A stretch of 64,000 nt of DNA from Symbiodinium natans (GCA_905221605.1 CAJNDS010002210.1:104501-168500), one strand, 5' to 3'; counted from the first letter of the stretch, positions 23,601 through 34,290 are shown. A program made the numbers and translations. Notes: generated from the letters alone by a model not told the origin.

Positions 23601-26600
23601 CATGACTACTGGTCGCTTCAGTCGGACAGCAGCCCATGTAGCGAGCCTATCCGACAACATCGAACAGTTGGCCGTTGCGACGGCAACCTGATGCCTCTGC
23701 ACAAACAATTGCTGTGCAGAGTGCCCCAGTGGCCACATCTTAAAACGCTCAGCAACATCCGGCATCTGTCTGTGGATCCCATTCGATGCCGAGAATTGCA
23801 GCGAGCGCATATCACCAAACCATGAACATTGAGCAAAGAAGCAGGAGGAAACAATAGCTCCTCCAGTCATGCCTTGTATTTCCTAGGCCTGGCGCCGCAT
23901 GGCTTTGCAACAAAGGTGACATTGACCATTCAGTTTGCTTCTGGCACAACGGATTGCAGCTTTCCGCAGTAGCTTCTGGGCCACAACATATCTCTGTCCG
24001 CCAAGGCTCGGCTTCGTTATCTGCATTCAGCTTGCAGTACAAGTACATGTCCTCGAACACGACGGATTCTGGCTAAGATTTCCACCAGTCAAGGTTGTGG
24101 CCGGTGTCTCTGGGGCAGCCAGTGGCCAAGAAAGTGCTGATGTAGTCTGTATCACTTGGCGCTCTGCTGGGTGTTGTGCTCGGCGTGGTAATCGCAATCG
24201 CCTGGTTTGCAGTAGTGGCGCCGTCACCGCCAGCGCACACTGCATGCAAAAGGATCGCAGCACATTGAATCGGTTTTGACAGCCGACTCATTTCGTATGT
24301 CTGGGAACTCACCATTGGCTCACGACGACTGGAAAATAACAATATTCAGGGCATCAGTAAAGAACATGTTGCATTTCACATACCTTTCTTAAAGGCCGGG
24401 ATATCTATATTTGAGGGCCATTTTGTTTACCCTACCCTTCACAAGACGGAGGGGCATCCTCGACAGGGTCACCCCAGGCCACTACAGAGCCATCAATGAG
24501 AATGGCAGCGAACGCACGATCAGAAGCTTGGATCTTCTTCACGTTGATCAGTTGGTGCTGGAAGCCCTAGACCTTACTTGTAAGCCGGAAACCCAGGAAC
24601 CACAAGACCCTCAACCCCAAACCTGAAACCCTAAACCTAAACCCTGAAGCCTGGGCCCTTAACCCTGACCTAGGCCCCAAACATCTAAACCCAAGACTCA
24701 CATCCAATACAGGGTTTGGGGCCGTGTCGAATACAACGTTGATTTGTGTATATCAAATACAACCTAACAATTCCAAACTTCTCAAGTGGGGGGTTCCGAA
24801 ATGATTCTCGATACGGCGAAACCCTAAACCCTAAACCCTGCATGTGTTGGGGGGTTCACGTTTTAGGTTTAAGGTTTAGGGTTTTTTGTTGCCCGCCTAG
24901 CAGACCCCCTCTGGGATCACTCCGCAGGGAACAGTCGTGATCACTTGGGTTCTCGCAGACATCGCAAAAAGGGTCCCGAGGCATCCCATCTCCCTCTTCA
25001 GCCCCCTCAACATCATACCTCATCAATCTTCACCACAGCATGTACAAGGGTACAAAAACAGGGAGCCAAAGGTTCACAGGGATGCTCCCAGACCGGGTTC
25101 TTCAGGTCACTCAGGGCACTGCTTATGTTAAGCGGTGTGTGTCCTGGAACCCCCACCTTGAAACACCTGCAAAGCATTGGCCGAGGCTTTCCGTCATCAA
25201 AATCCCAAAACTACACTTACAACGGAACATAGCACACCAGTCAGGTTTAGGGTTTAGGGTGTAGGTTTTAGGGCTTCCGGGGCTTTGGCTTCACGACGGG
25301 CACCTGGTGGAGCTGTGGGGCCCCATCACCCTGCAGACCCGCAATTTTAGGCTGACCGACGAGGTCAACACGCGCAGCACGTCGGTGTCCTTCGCGATTC
25401 TCCTCGACCCAGATAAGTGACGGTCCGAATTTGAAAAAGAGAAAGCTTGTATTTATATCCGATGAGCCACAGCCCGACCAAGCTCCGGAGGCAAGGCCGG
25501 AGGCAATTGATAGAACAGCCGACGCCGAGCCTATGCGAGAGGCTGCTGCAGTGGCTGACGCCCCCGCTTGCCCTGCCAGGCTTCTCGACGCTGTCGTGGC
25601 CCTGCCCCCTACTGAGGACGCCGGAGCACCAAAGCCCAAGAAGAGGGGCCGACCTTCCGGCAGTAAGAACAAGCCCAAACCCCCGCCCACGACCGTCCGA
25701 GTCGCAGGCGGCGGTGGCTGAGGAGCCCAAGCCCGAGCCCAGACACCCAGTCTGACTAACGCTGTCCCAGCAGAAGATGATGCTGCGCATCAGCCGGCAG
25801 AACCGCTACGAGCAGCTAATGGTGGCCAACAGCATGGATGTCGGAGACTATACTCCACGACAACAGAGCGTAGTTTACGTAATTTACGCTGTAAATCCAG
25901 ACTCAGGCAATGCGACGGACGCTGTAGATATAAAAGGACTCGCGCGACGATGATGCCCATAGAGAGGCGGAACGAGCCCCAGATGCTGAGGAGCTTCTGG
26001 AAGGGGTACCCATCCTACAACCTGAACCCGCTGCTCCACAAGGTACAACGAGCTGCCCCGTGTGCAGCAACCATACCCCATGGTCAGGGCAGATGGCCAC
26101 GTTTGCTCAGTGCGAACGAGCCACGGGGCAGTAAACCACCAGTTGAGGGGCGAAGCGTCGCAGGAAGGCTATGTACATGGGCAGCAACCTTAGTGTTGCA
26201 CTGGCGTTGGTATATCCAGGGTGTATAATCACAAGTTTCGACAATTGATTCTGCGACATCAGTTTGTTGGGGTGACCCCACTATCACAACTTTTTTTCCG
26301 GATGGTTGCTTTGTTTAAGGGTTTGTGTTTAGGGTTAATGGTTTACGCAGTAAGGCTTGAGGCCCTGAATCTTAACAAAACGGGGGACCGTGGGCGTGCA
26401 CTTTCTCTGCCCTTTGTCGCTGTTGAAGAACCAAAAAAACCCAAGTAACAACAATATTTCTAGACTCTCCAGTCCCACGGATAACAAAAAAACTAAAGAA
26501 GAACAATATTTCATGACTCTCAACCAAAACCGTACGGAAAATCCGTACGGAAAATCAAAAAAACCCAAAAACCAAAAGAACCAAAAGAACCAAAAAAACC

Positions 26601-29600
26601 AATATTTCAGGACTCTTCCAGCAGATGGCCTAATTTCGAAGAGTCCCTGAGAATTGGTTTTTTTGGTTTTTTTGGTTTTTTTGGTTTTTTTGGTTTTTTT
26701 GGTTTTTTTGGTTTTTTTGGTTTTCCGTACAGATTTGGTGGAAAGTCCTGAAATATTGTCGTTTCTTGGTTTTCCGTCAGAATATTGTGAAGAATCCTGA
26801 AATATATTTGTTTGGCTTTCATGTTCTTTTTTGCTAATTTTAGCTTTTTGGTGTGTTTTTGTGCGTTTGTGGCTTTTTTGTGCTTTTCCGTACTGCCTGA
26901 GCCCCCCTTCCCTCTAAGAAAATTGTGCTTTTCGAAGCTTTTCTTTGCAAATTGTACTTTTCTGTGCATCGTAAATTTTATGAGAACTGTATTTAATGGG
27001 TACATGAATAATTTAGTTTCATATTCAAGTAGCATGTAAAGAGCGTTTGAGCATTCTGCCCCCAAACCCCGCATTCCCATGCTCAGTACTATAGCCTTTA
27101 CTGGGTGGATGGTATGGTTCTTAGGAATTTGTGCTTTTCAAGGCTTTTCTATGTAAATTGTCTAAGCGAATAGTATATAAATGGTATTTCATTAGTATGT
27201 AATTGAATTAATTAGTTTTCCGTAATCAAGTACCATTTACTGAGCACTATGTCATATTGTGTGTATATTTAATAAATCTTGGACTCACCCAATAATTGAA
27301 TACTCACTGACTGCTAGATTGGTCGAATCAACATGTAATGAGTACTGCATGGTTGAGCGATATTTTGCCTAGTAGAAGCATTATTTGTCTGGAAACAGGT
27401 TTGTTGCCTAGAGTTATTTGCTTAAACAGTTGCTTTACTTATTTAGAGAGACTTTAAAACCCCCAAATCCAAACTTCACCAGAGGTTCTCCTGAAAGGCT
27501 TGCATTTCGGGATGTTTTTTGCGTTTGTGAATTTACTTGTGCTATGACCTTTGTGAGGCAACAACTACTTTACTATGAGAATTGCAATAATTGAATATTC
27601 ACTGACTGCTAGATTGGTCGAATCAACATGTAATGAGTACTGCATGGTTGAGCAATATTTTGCCTAGTAGAAGCATTATTTGTCTGGAAACAGGTTTGTT
27701 GCCTAGAGTTATTTGCTTAAACAGTTGCTTTACTTATTTAGAGAGACTTTAAAACCCCCAAATCCAAACTTCACCAGAGGTTCTCCTGAAAGGCTTGCAT
27801 TTCGGGATGTTTTTTGCGTTTGTGAATTTACTTGTGCTATGACCTTTGTGAGGCAACAACTACTTTACTATGAGAATTGCAATAATTGAATATTCACTGA
27901 CTGCTAGATTGGTCGAATCAACATGTAATGAGTACTGCATGGTTGAGCAATATTTTGCCTAGTAGAAGCATTATTTGTCTGGAAACAGGTTTGTTGCCTA
28001 GAGTTATTTGCTTAAACAGTTGCTTTACTTATTTAGAGACTTTAAAACCCCCCAAATCCAACTTCACCAGAGGTTCTCCTGAGAGGCTTGCATTTCGGGA
28101 TGTTTTTTGCGTTTGTGAATTTACTTGTGCTATGACCTTTGTGAGGCAACAACTACTTTACTATGAGAATTGTGTATTTTAAAGCCTGTCTCTTTTCAGG
28201 CATCGCGCATCAGTAGTCTTTAAATAGTACTTCAGTAGCATTGGTTTCATTATTATGAAACTCAAGGTGGTCTAGTGCGTACTTGAGTTGTGCAAAAAAC
28301 AACCTTCTAAGTTGAATTCATTTAGTTAATATTCAGCTATATACTAAGTGCTGCAGTAGTTAACTCGCATAGGGCGAATGCTTTGTATAAATACATAACA
28401 AAGTACTTCAGCGGACTTTCCGTATGGCATTTGATTAATACTTTGCCTTGCGAAACTACAATTTATCCAATAAAACAACATTCTTTGCCATTCGAAAGAA
28501 CAAGTTGCCAAAATAAATTAACACATATAAACTACAAAGCCAGCATTCCTGTCAAGATTCAAAACATGGAGTAGCCCAATGCTGGCTTATCGGAGCCTGT
28601 GAGGGGGGTGTCCCCATTGTCCCAATAGCGTCCTTCATTTCCCGGTGCTCAAAATATGCGATTTTAGGATTCGTTGTTCTGACGATACTAAGAAAAGCTG
28701 AAGCAAGGGTAGGTCGTTGGGAGGGACCGACACCGTTCCGACGATCGCACTTGATGGGTCGTGTCTCTGGTCCTTTGAGTTTTTGACCTGCTACTTGACC
28801 AACAGCCTCATCGAAGTGAGTTCTCCGTCTTGTCCTCCTAGTTCACGAACTAAGCCAGGTATAGACTCACCTGGATATCTTGCCATAGCCCAAAACACTG
28901 GGATACTCACTTAATCTGAAAAGCTGTTTCCATGTAGGCCTGGCATGAAGCGTAGTAGCACTTCATGCATAGCATGTTCTCGCACAAATAATGAAAAAGG
29001 CAGTTTCAATTAAGATGAGAGAGATCATCACCTGAAGATTGAACGATAGTTATCAAGTACGAGAGAGTAAGAAACACAAAAAAGTGCACGCCCACAGTCC
29101 CCCGGACTCAATCTTAACGAGCCAGAACGGAGAATCTAGAAAAGCTAAGCCCGGCCAGTTCCATGTAAAGCCTTATTGAATTTCATTATGAAACGAGGCC
29201 CCAAACAAATTGTGATAGGTAGGGTCCACGGGCTAGCCCGACGCAGTTTAACAAATTTGTTGCGCCACCCTCTACAATACACAGGCCTGGCGGCGGGGCC
29301 TAAAGGCTTGAGGCCCTGAGGGCGGTTTCCCCCGCGCCCAGCCCCCCCCCCCCCCCCCCACCAAAAAGAAATAAATTGTTTGGGGGGGGTCGCCGTGCCA
29401 TGCGTTTATAGAAGGTCCAAATTTGTTGGGGAGGGGGGTGGGGGGGGGGAGGGGTTACCTATTAATGACAGTGCAACACTAGGGGGGTTAAAACATTTAG
29501 CATGATATACCAATGACTAATGAGAGTAACCTAGATTCCTCTTTGGCATGCAGCCATGGACTTCTCAAAGCTTGAGCTAACCCTAAACCCTAAACCCTAA

Positions 29601-30425
29601 ACCCTAAACCCTAATTAAACCCTAAACCCCTGCAAAGCCTCGGACTTGAAGCATCGAGGGGCTTCTCCAGCGCCAGGCTGCCGAAGTTTAGAGCCCAGGG
29701 CTTTGCACTGGGGCCATAGTCCGCCACGGTACCAACAATCATGGCTCTGACATCTTCCTGGGCAGGGTTTAGGGTTTAGGGTTTAGGGTTTAGGGTTTAG
29801 GGTTTAGGGTTTAGGGTTTAGGGTTTAGGGTTTAGGGTTTAGGGTTTAGGGTTTAGGGTTTAGGGTTTAGGGTTTGGGGTTTGGGGTTTGGGGTTTAGGG
29901 TTTAGGCACAAAGCCACTTTCAGGAGCTGAATCCTGCAGTTCTTCGATTCTTGAATTCAAGGTTTTAGCAGCTAGGCACACCGGGAAGAGCCAAGAGTAC
30001 AGTACAGTAGCTCAGGCCAGCAGCAATCCCAAACTCTTTCCCCAGCTCGTTCACGTCAAAGAGTTTCCCACCAGCAGCGGCAATCGACTCCCGAAACTCT
30101 GGAATTCCCAGGTAGGCCACCTCCCAACCCAAGTCCGCCAAGCGCCTCATTTCACAGGGAAGACGTCCCCTTCAGTCAGAAGTTGGCCCTTTTTTTGTTG
30201 TGGCCAGATCCTGTGCCATCCTCGCGACTTCTGCAGTCAAGTTTCTGGCAAAGTGGGAAGGAGGGGTTGATGTGTCCTGGCAATGAATCAAGCGTTCACT
30301 GGCGAGCTGAAGAGCAAGCACAAGGAACGGGCCATCGTCAAGAGCAATGTGCACACAACGTGCTCCCAAAACAAAACTGACAGGCCTGACGCGGAAGGGA
30401 ACACGAAGAGAGCTTTGCTCGACAT
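19314..30425 (-). CDS. GT1-family (UDP-sugar) glycosyltransferase, many exons
   Basis: A GT-B fold glycosyltransferase read from collinear minus-strand exons. Exon 1 (30425-30386) starts MSSKALFVFPSAS and joins exon 2 (30276-about 30239) to give GHINPSFPLC, the N-terminal Rossmann signature. Next are about 30149-30030 (LGWEVAYLGIPEFRESIAAA), 29757-29628, about 22880-22720 (VGRHLGIPDVSLLT), 22594-about 22440, 22282-about 22198 (KKFEFVGPLLG), 21714-21629 (VVYVSMGTAITG), 21296-21185 (TGKELCQAVF), 20538-20490 (ALFVTHGG), 20411-20383 (QNSFMES), 19799-19740 (FCPGFGDQ), 19673-19608 (GLGLKVDRP) and 19520-19314 ending in TGA. The THGG-QNS and GFGDQ motifs are the sugar-nucleotide binding site of UGT/MGT enzymes. 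Introns 30385, 21628 and 20382 begin GC. Phases agree at the junctions I resolved; exons between 29.6 and 22.9 kb and near 20.6-21.1 kb are missing or unresolved. The large intron holds repeats. Acceptor substrate cannot be told. Confidence 0.82.
19895..20095. repeat. CT-rich microsatellite region
   Basis: Interrupted CT and GCTT repeats in an intron of the glycosyltransferase, between exons at 20383 and 19799. Confidence 0.8.
20565..20645. repeat. ACAG/AGAC tetramer microsatellite
   Basis: About 17 tetramers followed by GA repeats, directly upstream (coding sense) of the glycosyltransferase exon at 20538. Confidence 0.95.
21465..21612. mobile_element. Inverted-repeat element inside an intron
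   Basis: On the minus strand the ends read GTAATCCCCT and AGGGGATTAC, with pyrimidine-rich then purine-rich halves between them. It lies within the delimited glycosyltransferase intron 21628-21297 and fills nearly half of it. Confidence 0.55.
23190..23800. repeat. Dispersed repeat, copy 2
   Basis: Counterpart of 5105-5735. Here the minus-strand frame is longer (163 codons across 23146-23637). It lies in the large intron of the glycosyltransferase. Confidence 0.7.
24411..24626 (+). CDS. ORF fragment, unknown
   Basis: A 71-codon plus-strand frame reads RRGILDRVTPGHYRAINENG then SERTIRSLDLLHVDQLVLEA and is followed at once by degenerate CCCTAAA repeat. It resembles the small beta-rich C-terminal module of some retroelement polyproteins, but this is only an impression. 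It lies inside the glycosyltransferase intron, antisense to the gene. Confidence 0.22.
   Translation: MRAILFTLPFTRRRGILDRVTPGHYRAINENGSERTIRSLDLLHVDQLVLEALDLTCKPETQEPQDPQPQT
24625..24885. repeat. Degenerate telomere-type stretches in both orientations
   Basis: CCCTAAA-like sequence at 24625-24690 and 24818-24838, then TTTAGGG-like sequence at 24860-24885. Confidence 0.8.
25242..25275. repeat. TTTAGGG stretch
   Basis: Short array just before the retroelement-like fragment. Confidence 0.8.
25268..25721 (+). mobile_element. Retroelement-like fragment with AT-hook
   Basis: On the plus strand, in an intron of the minus-strand glycosyltransferase, a short segment with GHLVELWGPITLQTRNFRL ends in a stop and is followed by a 97-codon frame ending in KKRGRPSGSKNKPKPPP. 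A GRP core flanked by Lys is an AT-hook, and similar lysine-rich linkers occur in dinoflagellate Copia-like polyproteins as far as I recall. No integrase, reverse transcriptase or LTR is visible. If it is an element, it is a decayed fragment. Confidence 0.3.
26510..26770. repeat. Large foldback repeat
   Basis: A left arm (TCCGTACGG, then CCAAAAAAA-type units, then ATATTTCAGGACTC) is mirrored by a right arm (GAGTCC, then seven GGTTTTTTT 9-mers, then TTTTCCGTAC). The RNA or single strand would fold into a long hairpin. It starts the AT-rich island. Confidence 0.7.
27291..28171. repeat. Three tandem copies of a 295-bp AT-rich unit
   Basis: Copies start at 27291, 27586 and 27881, with few differences between them. 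The surrounding 26.3-28.7 kb is clearly richer in A/T than the rest of the window and contains no recognised gene. It lies in the glycosyltransferase intron. Confidence 0.95.
29578..29627. repeat. Telomere-type array, CCCTAAA
   Basis: Borders the low-coordinate side of the glycosyltransferase exon 29757-29628, so that intron begins GTTTAGGG on the coding strand. Confidence 0.95.
29765..29908. repeat. Telomere-type array, TTTAGGG x20
   Basis: Borders the high-coordinate side of the same exon; on the coding strand the intron ends in CCCTAAA repeat followed by CCCTGCCCAG. Confidence 0.97.
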
Positions 30426-30949
30426 TGGCAGGCTCCAACACTGTTGACCTGCACCTATCCTTGAATGCTTTGGTGGGTTTCCAGTGCACGTCACGTCGTC
30501 ATATCTGAGACTTGCTTGCCATACGGCCCACCTGTTGAGCCTGCTGAACGTGCAAAAACACGATTCTGACTCTGATTCTTGATTGCCAAGACCGCAAGAA
30601 AACTGTGCACACCGTCTGAGTTGCTTTCCTTGTCTGCATTCCTGAGATGTACCAGCCTAGACAGCAGCTTTGCCGCTTGCCTTCTGGCCGAGGATGCACA
30701 TGGTGGAAAGAGTTGTTTGTGGACGTGACCCACCACGACCTTTTGAAGGTGTAGCTGTCGTCCGGAGTTGTCATTAGCTGACGTCGCATGATAACTTGTG
30801 CATATATACGCTTAGAGCTGTAAGGCATCGCTCGCACCTCTGAGTATAGTTTGCTTCTTCATATACTTTCTGGCCGGAACACAGCGGCGCTTGGCGCCAA
30901 GCGGTGCATAGCTCGGATGACAGTTGGCTAGCAAAAAGAGGCGGCATCA

Positions 30950-32110
30950 GCCTGATTTGAAGGACGACTCCGAGTGGCGCAGAATAATGAGCTCTGTGTC
31001 CGTGTAGTCCTCGAACACGAGACGCTCACATCTCCCCCACTCCGAGCCGACTGAGGTGTGACTTGAGGCAGGGACGGTCCACTCCATCACCTCATGCTTC
31101 CTGAGCCGGGGGGGAAGGGAGGGGGGAGGGGGGGGAGGGGGCGAGTGGGCAAGGATGGGTTGGCAGAACAACAGGCGAAGACAGAGAGGAGGCCCTTATT
31201 TTGAGGAAGGGCTGTGAGGCCAGCCACCATCTAACCATCTCATCTGCTTCATCTGCCGCCACGCACACGAAACCCATGGACAACTTTCCTATACAGAAAA
31301 CCAAGTCAAGCACCGCCCTCACGACCCAAGAAACCAGTACACAAGCGTGGACCTACTCAGCGAAAGGCCATTTAATGACTGGCCAAGACTTGGGCACGCA
31401 GACGGCCTCAACACCATGTCCATGATGTCATGCAAGTTTCCGCTGCGGATTCAGCACCGGATATCGCTCCGAAAAGTCCCGCCATCCCAGCAAGATCCTC
31501 GTACTGCAAGCCAGCATGGGCAGAGCTTTTGTTGTGACAAACCCGTAACCAGCTGGGCTGCACAGAGTTGAGACAAGCCACCCACCACAAGTTGCCAAAA
31601 CGCGCAGCTGCAAATCGTAGAACGAAAGATCCTCGATCCTAAGTTTGCTCATGCCTTCGCGTGTTCGGGGCTGCAACTCTAGCTCTCAACATCCTGGACC
31701 CTAAACCCTAAACCCTAAACCCTAAACCCTAAACCCTAAACCCTAAACCCTAAACCCTGAGTGATATATTACGATCCAACTTGGCTGTTTTGGACGAGCT
31801 GCGAAGTGACGTAGTGGGACGTGGGTGCAACCTTAGGCTGGGCACGCGTGCAACATGGACACTCTTCAAATATCTTGCTTCTTGAAAAAATGCACGATCA
31901 TATGTACTGTACACATGTATACATATATATATATATGGATATATATATAGATATATATATATATATAGATATATATATATGTGCTTTGGTATGTGTATGT
32001 CAAGGCATACCTACTTCTGCATGCGTCCGTTGAGTCCCAGTGGCAGTGACAAAGGCGCTGGTGGAGTCGGCGTCGCTCAGTTGCAGCAAGAGCTCGTAGA
32101 CGTCACCTCG
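30950..32110 (-). CDS. Possible AAA+ ATPase C-terminal exons (CbbX-like)
   Basis: Exon 32106-32015 reads VYELLLQLSDADSTSAFVTA and ends at a strong donor GTAGGTATG. A piece at about 31441-31360 reads GNLHDIMDMVLRPS. Exon from 31288 after a T-rich acceptor reads MGFVCVAADEADEMVRWWLA. Exon from 31100 reads EWGRCERLVFEDYTDTELII. In CbbX/SpoVK-type AAA+ proteins the region after Walker B reads roughly FVV-A-GY-EM-L-NPGL-SRF and then F-DYT-EEL, which this order resembles. No Walker A (GPPGTGKT) or Walker B exon was found, so the identification is tentative. Exons at 32.3-33.0 kb may belong to the same gene. Confidence 0.38.
31699..31758. repeat. Telomere-type array, CCCTAAA
   Basis: Eight to nine heptamers. 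Confidence 0.97.
31919..31981. repeat. TA/TAGA microsatellite
   Basis: ATATAT and ATAGAT units. Confidence 0.9.
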
Positions 32111-32779
32111 CAAGCTTGGAGACACAGCTGGGGTTCAGGTGTGTTTTTCACACCCGCATGGCTGGTCGAACCGAGGATTTGAATCTCATCACCACAAGAA
32201 CTCACCCGGCAGATATCTATCCACACCCGGTTTGGGGTTTAGTTTAGGGATCAGGCGGACATGTTCCAAGCTGAAGGCCATCTTGCCTTATCCGCATCCC
32301 TGATTCTCCAAGAAGCTTCTTTCTGATGCCACTGCATAGATGGCCGTCTCCCGTGCGGATGTGTAGACATAGGAGCCCTGGCTCCGAACGCCGCTGTTGC
32401 TGGCGAGAACTGCTTCCTGAGCTCAAGAGGGATCAGGGAGCACGGAGGGGGGGGCGCATCTTGTTGGAGGAAGCGCCTTTTGCATTCTTGGGCTTGTTGG
32501 GAGCCCCTTCAGGGGATTTGTAAGAGGGCCCCACCCGCCCCCCCCACCCCCCCAAAAAAAAGATGTTGACAAGACCATGCGTCGCTCTTTGGGTCCAGCA
32601 GCTCGGTGACGAGCTTGCACTTGTGGCGGCTGCCCTTCAGAACCTTATCTTCTGCTTTGCAAACCCTAAACCCTAAACCCTAAACTTTGCATAGCCAAAG
32701 CAGCCATCATAGCCAAAGCAGCCGCAGCACTGGAGTGAACACAGGTCCGGCCAAGCAGCGGAGCTGTCTTGGGTGTGTG

Positions 32780-33012
32780 TTGTGAAGACTCGAGTCATTG
32801 CTCCTGGATGCAAGACGGGTGCACACCAGCCGGACCCCAGATCTTGTCGTATCGAACCAAACCTGGGATGTTACCCCCCTTATACTAGCAGTCCTGAAAA
32901 GGGATTCCCCTAAACCTCTTAAACCCTACATCTCACTTCGAAGGGTGCCCTCCGGTGGCCAATGGCTTCCTCCATTGTTGGAGTCCAGGAGTTGCTGCTT
33001 TACCATGATCGC
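32780..33012 (-). CDS. Two exons around a 67-nt repeat-derived intron
   Basis: Exon 33012-32930 reads AIMVKQQLLDSNNGGSHWPP and ends in phase 2 at a GTAGGG donor. The next exon starts at 32862 after CATCCCAG and continues in frame (IRQDLGSGWCAPVLHPGAMT) to about 32780. The intron, 32929-32863, is a telomere-like stretch followed by half of a palindromic element found elsewhere in the window. The protein family was not recognised. These exons may be the 5' part of the possible AAA+ gene at 30.9-32.1 kb. Confidence 0.4.
32863..32929 (-). mobile_element. 67-nt intron made of repeat sequence
   Basis: On the coding strand it starts GTAGGGTTTAAGAGG, continues with TAGTATAAGGGGGGTAACAT (one arm of the palindromic family) and ends CCCAG. 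It joins two exons in frame. Confidence 0.5.
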
Positions 33013-33036
33013 CTTGGGCTTCGGGTGTCGCAAGGG

Positions 33037-33146
33037 GCTTTAGGGTTTTAGGGTTTTAGGGTTTTAGGGTTTTAGGGTTTTAGGGTTTTAGGGTTTTAGG
33101 GTTTTAGGGTTTTAGGGTTTTAGGGTTTTAGGGTTTTAGGGCTCCT
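33037..33146. repeat. TTTTAGGG octamer array
   Basis: About 13 copies of an 8-bp variant of the telomere repeat, bordering the exon 33012-32930. Confidence 0.97.
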
Positions 33147-33479
33147 TCGTTTGGTTGGCGGGAGGGACGAAGGGGTTTTAGGGGTTTTCGGGCTCCTTTT
33201 GTTGGTTGGCCGGGGGGAGAGGGCGGGGGCGGGGGGAGGGCGGGCGGGGGTCAGCGCAAAGGGGGGTTTTCTGCGATATTTCGGAAGGGTGAGGTACCGC
33301 TTCGGCCGCTCCTCTTAGCAAGATGAAACCATCCCACTCCCACTAAGCCCTATCAGCCCGAAATCTTCCCTCGACTATGTGCTTAAGAACCTCCAAAAAA
33401 CCAAAATCCTGCTTCCTTAAAAGGGTAACATAGGGACGACTGTCCTTCATTTGTTGGGGGTTCTTCGGCAAATAGTAGC

Positions 33480-33575
33480 CCTAACCCTTTACCCCTAAAC
33501 CCTAAACGCTAAACCCTAAACCCTAAACCCTAAACCCTAAACCCTAAACCCTCAACCCTAACTAAACCCTAAGCC
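33480..33575. repeat. Telomere-type array, CCCTAAA
   Basis: Degenerate at both ends. Confidence 0.93.
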
Positions 33576-33664
33576 CTAACCAACATTCTGCCTTCGAGGC
33601 ACAGTCGTGAGGTTTCGTGAGTCGGCGGCCAAAGGCGACTCCGACTCCTCTTTTAGAGTTCAGT

Positions 33665-33740
33665 TTAGGGTTTGGGTTTAGGGTTTGGGGTTTGGGGTTT
33701 GGGGTTTGGGGTTTAGGGTTTAGTGTTTAGGGATTAGGGC
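33665..33740. repeat. Telomere-type array, TTTAGGG/TTTGGGG
   Basis: Faces the CCCTAAA array at 33480-33575; the 90 bp between them could hold a short minus-strand exon. Confidence 0.93.
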
Positions 33741-33933
33741 CGGAGGGGGTTTAGAGATTGGGGACTTTGAGGGGGCGGCGTCGCGAGGCGCGCACTTTTT
33801 CAGGCAGTCGGTAAGTCCAGATTCAAGGGGGTAGTGCATGGAGTTTAGGAAGTTCAGGCTGTTGTTTTTTTTCTTTTTCCCGAAAGCATCGCAAAGGGTT
33901 CTTCCGTGCGGAGCCCCCTGACACAACAACATA

Positions 33934-34290
33934 GACTGAAGTGCATAGAGTGAAGTGCATAGAGTGAAGTGCATAGAGTGAAGTGCATAGAGTGAAGTGC
34001 ATAGAGCGAAGTGCATAGAGTGAAGTGCATAGAGCGAAGTGCATAGAGTGAAGCGCATAGAGCAAAGTGCATAGAGTGAAGTGCATAGAGGCAAGTGCAC
34101 AGAGTGAAGTGCACAGAGTGAAGCGCATAGAGTGAAGTGCATAGAGTGAAGTGCATAGAGTGAAGTGCATAGAGTGAAGTGCATAGAGTGAAGTGCATAG
34201 AGTGAAGTGCACAGAGTGAAGTGCATAGAGTGAAGTGCATAGAGTGAAGTGCATAGAGTGAAGTGCATAGAGTGAATTGCATAGAGTTTA
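33934..34290. repeat. 14-bp satellite, block 1
   Basis: About 25 copies of AGTGCATAGAGTGA. Because 14 is not a multiple of 3 the translated frames show a 14-residue cycle; I treat those frames as artefacts. Confidence 0.97.

Noticed and set aside
27928-28182. 84-codon frame in the AT-rich repeat as a mitochondrial gene fragment
   Set aside because: No resemblance to cox1, cox3 or cob that I can see.
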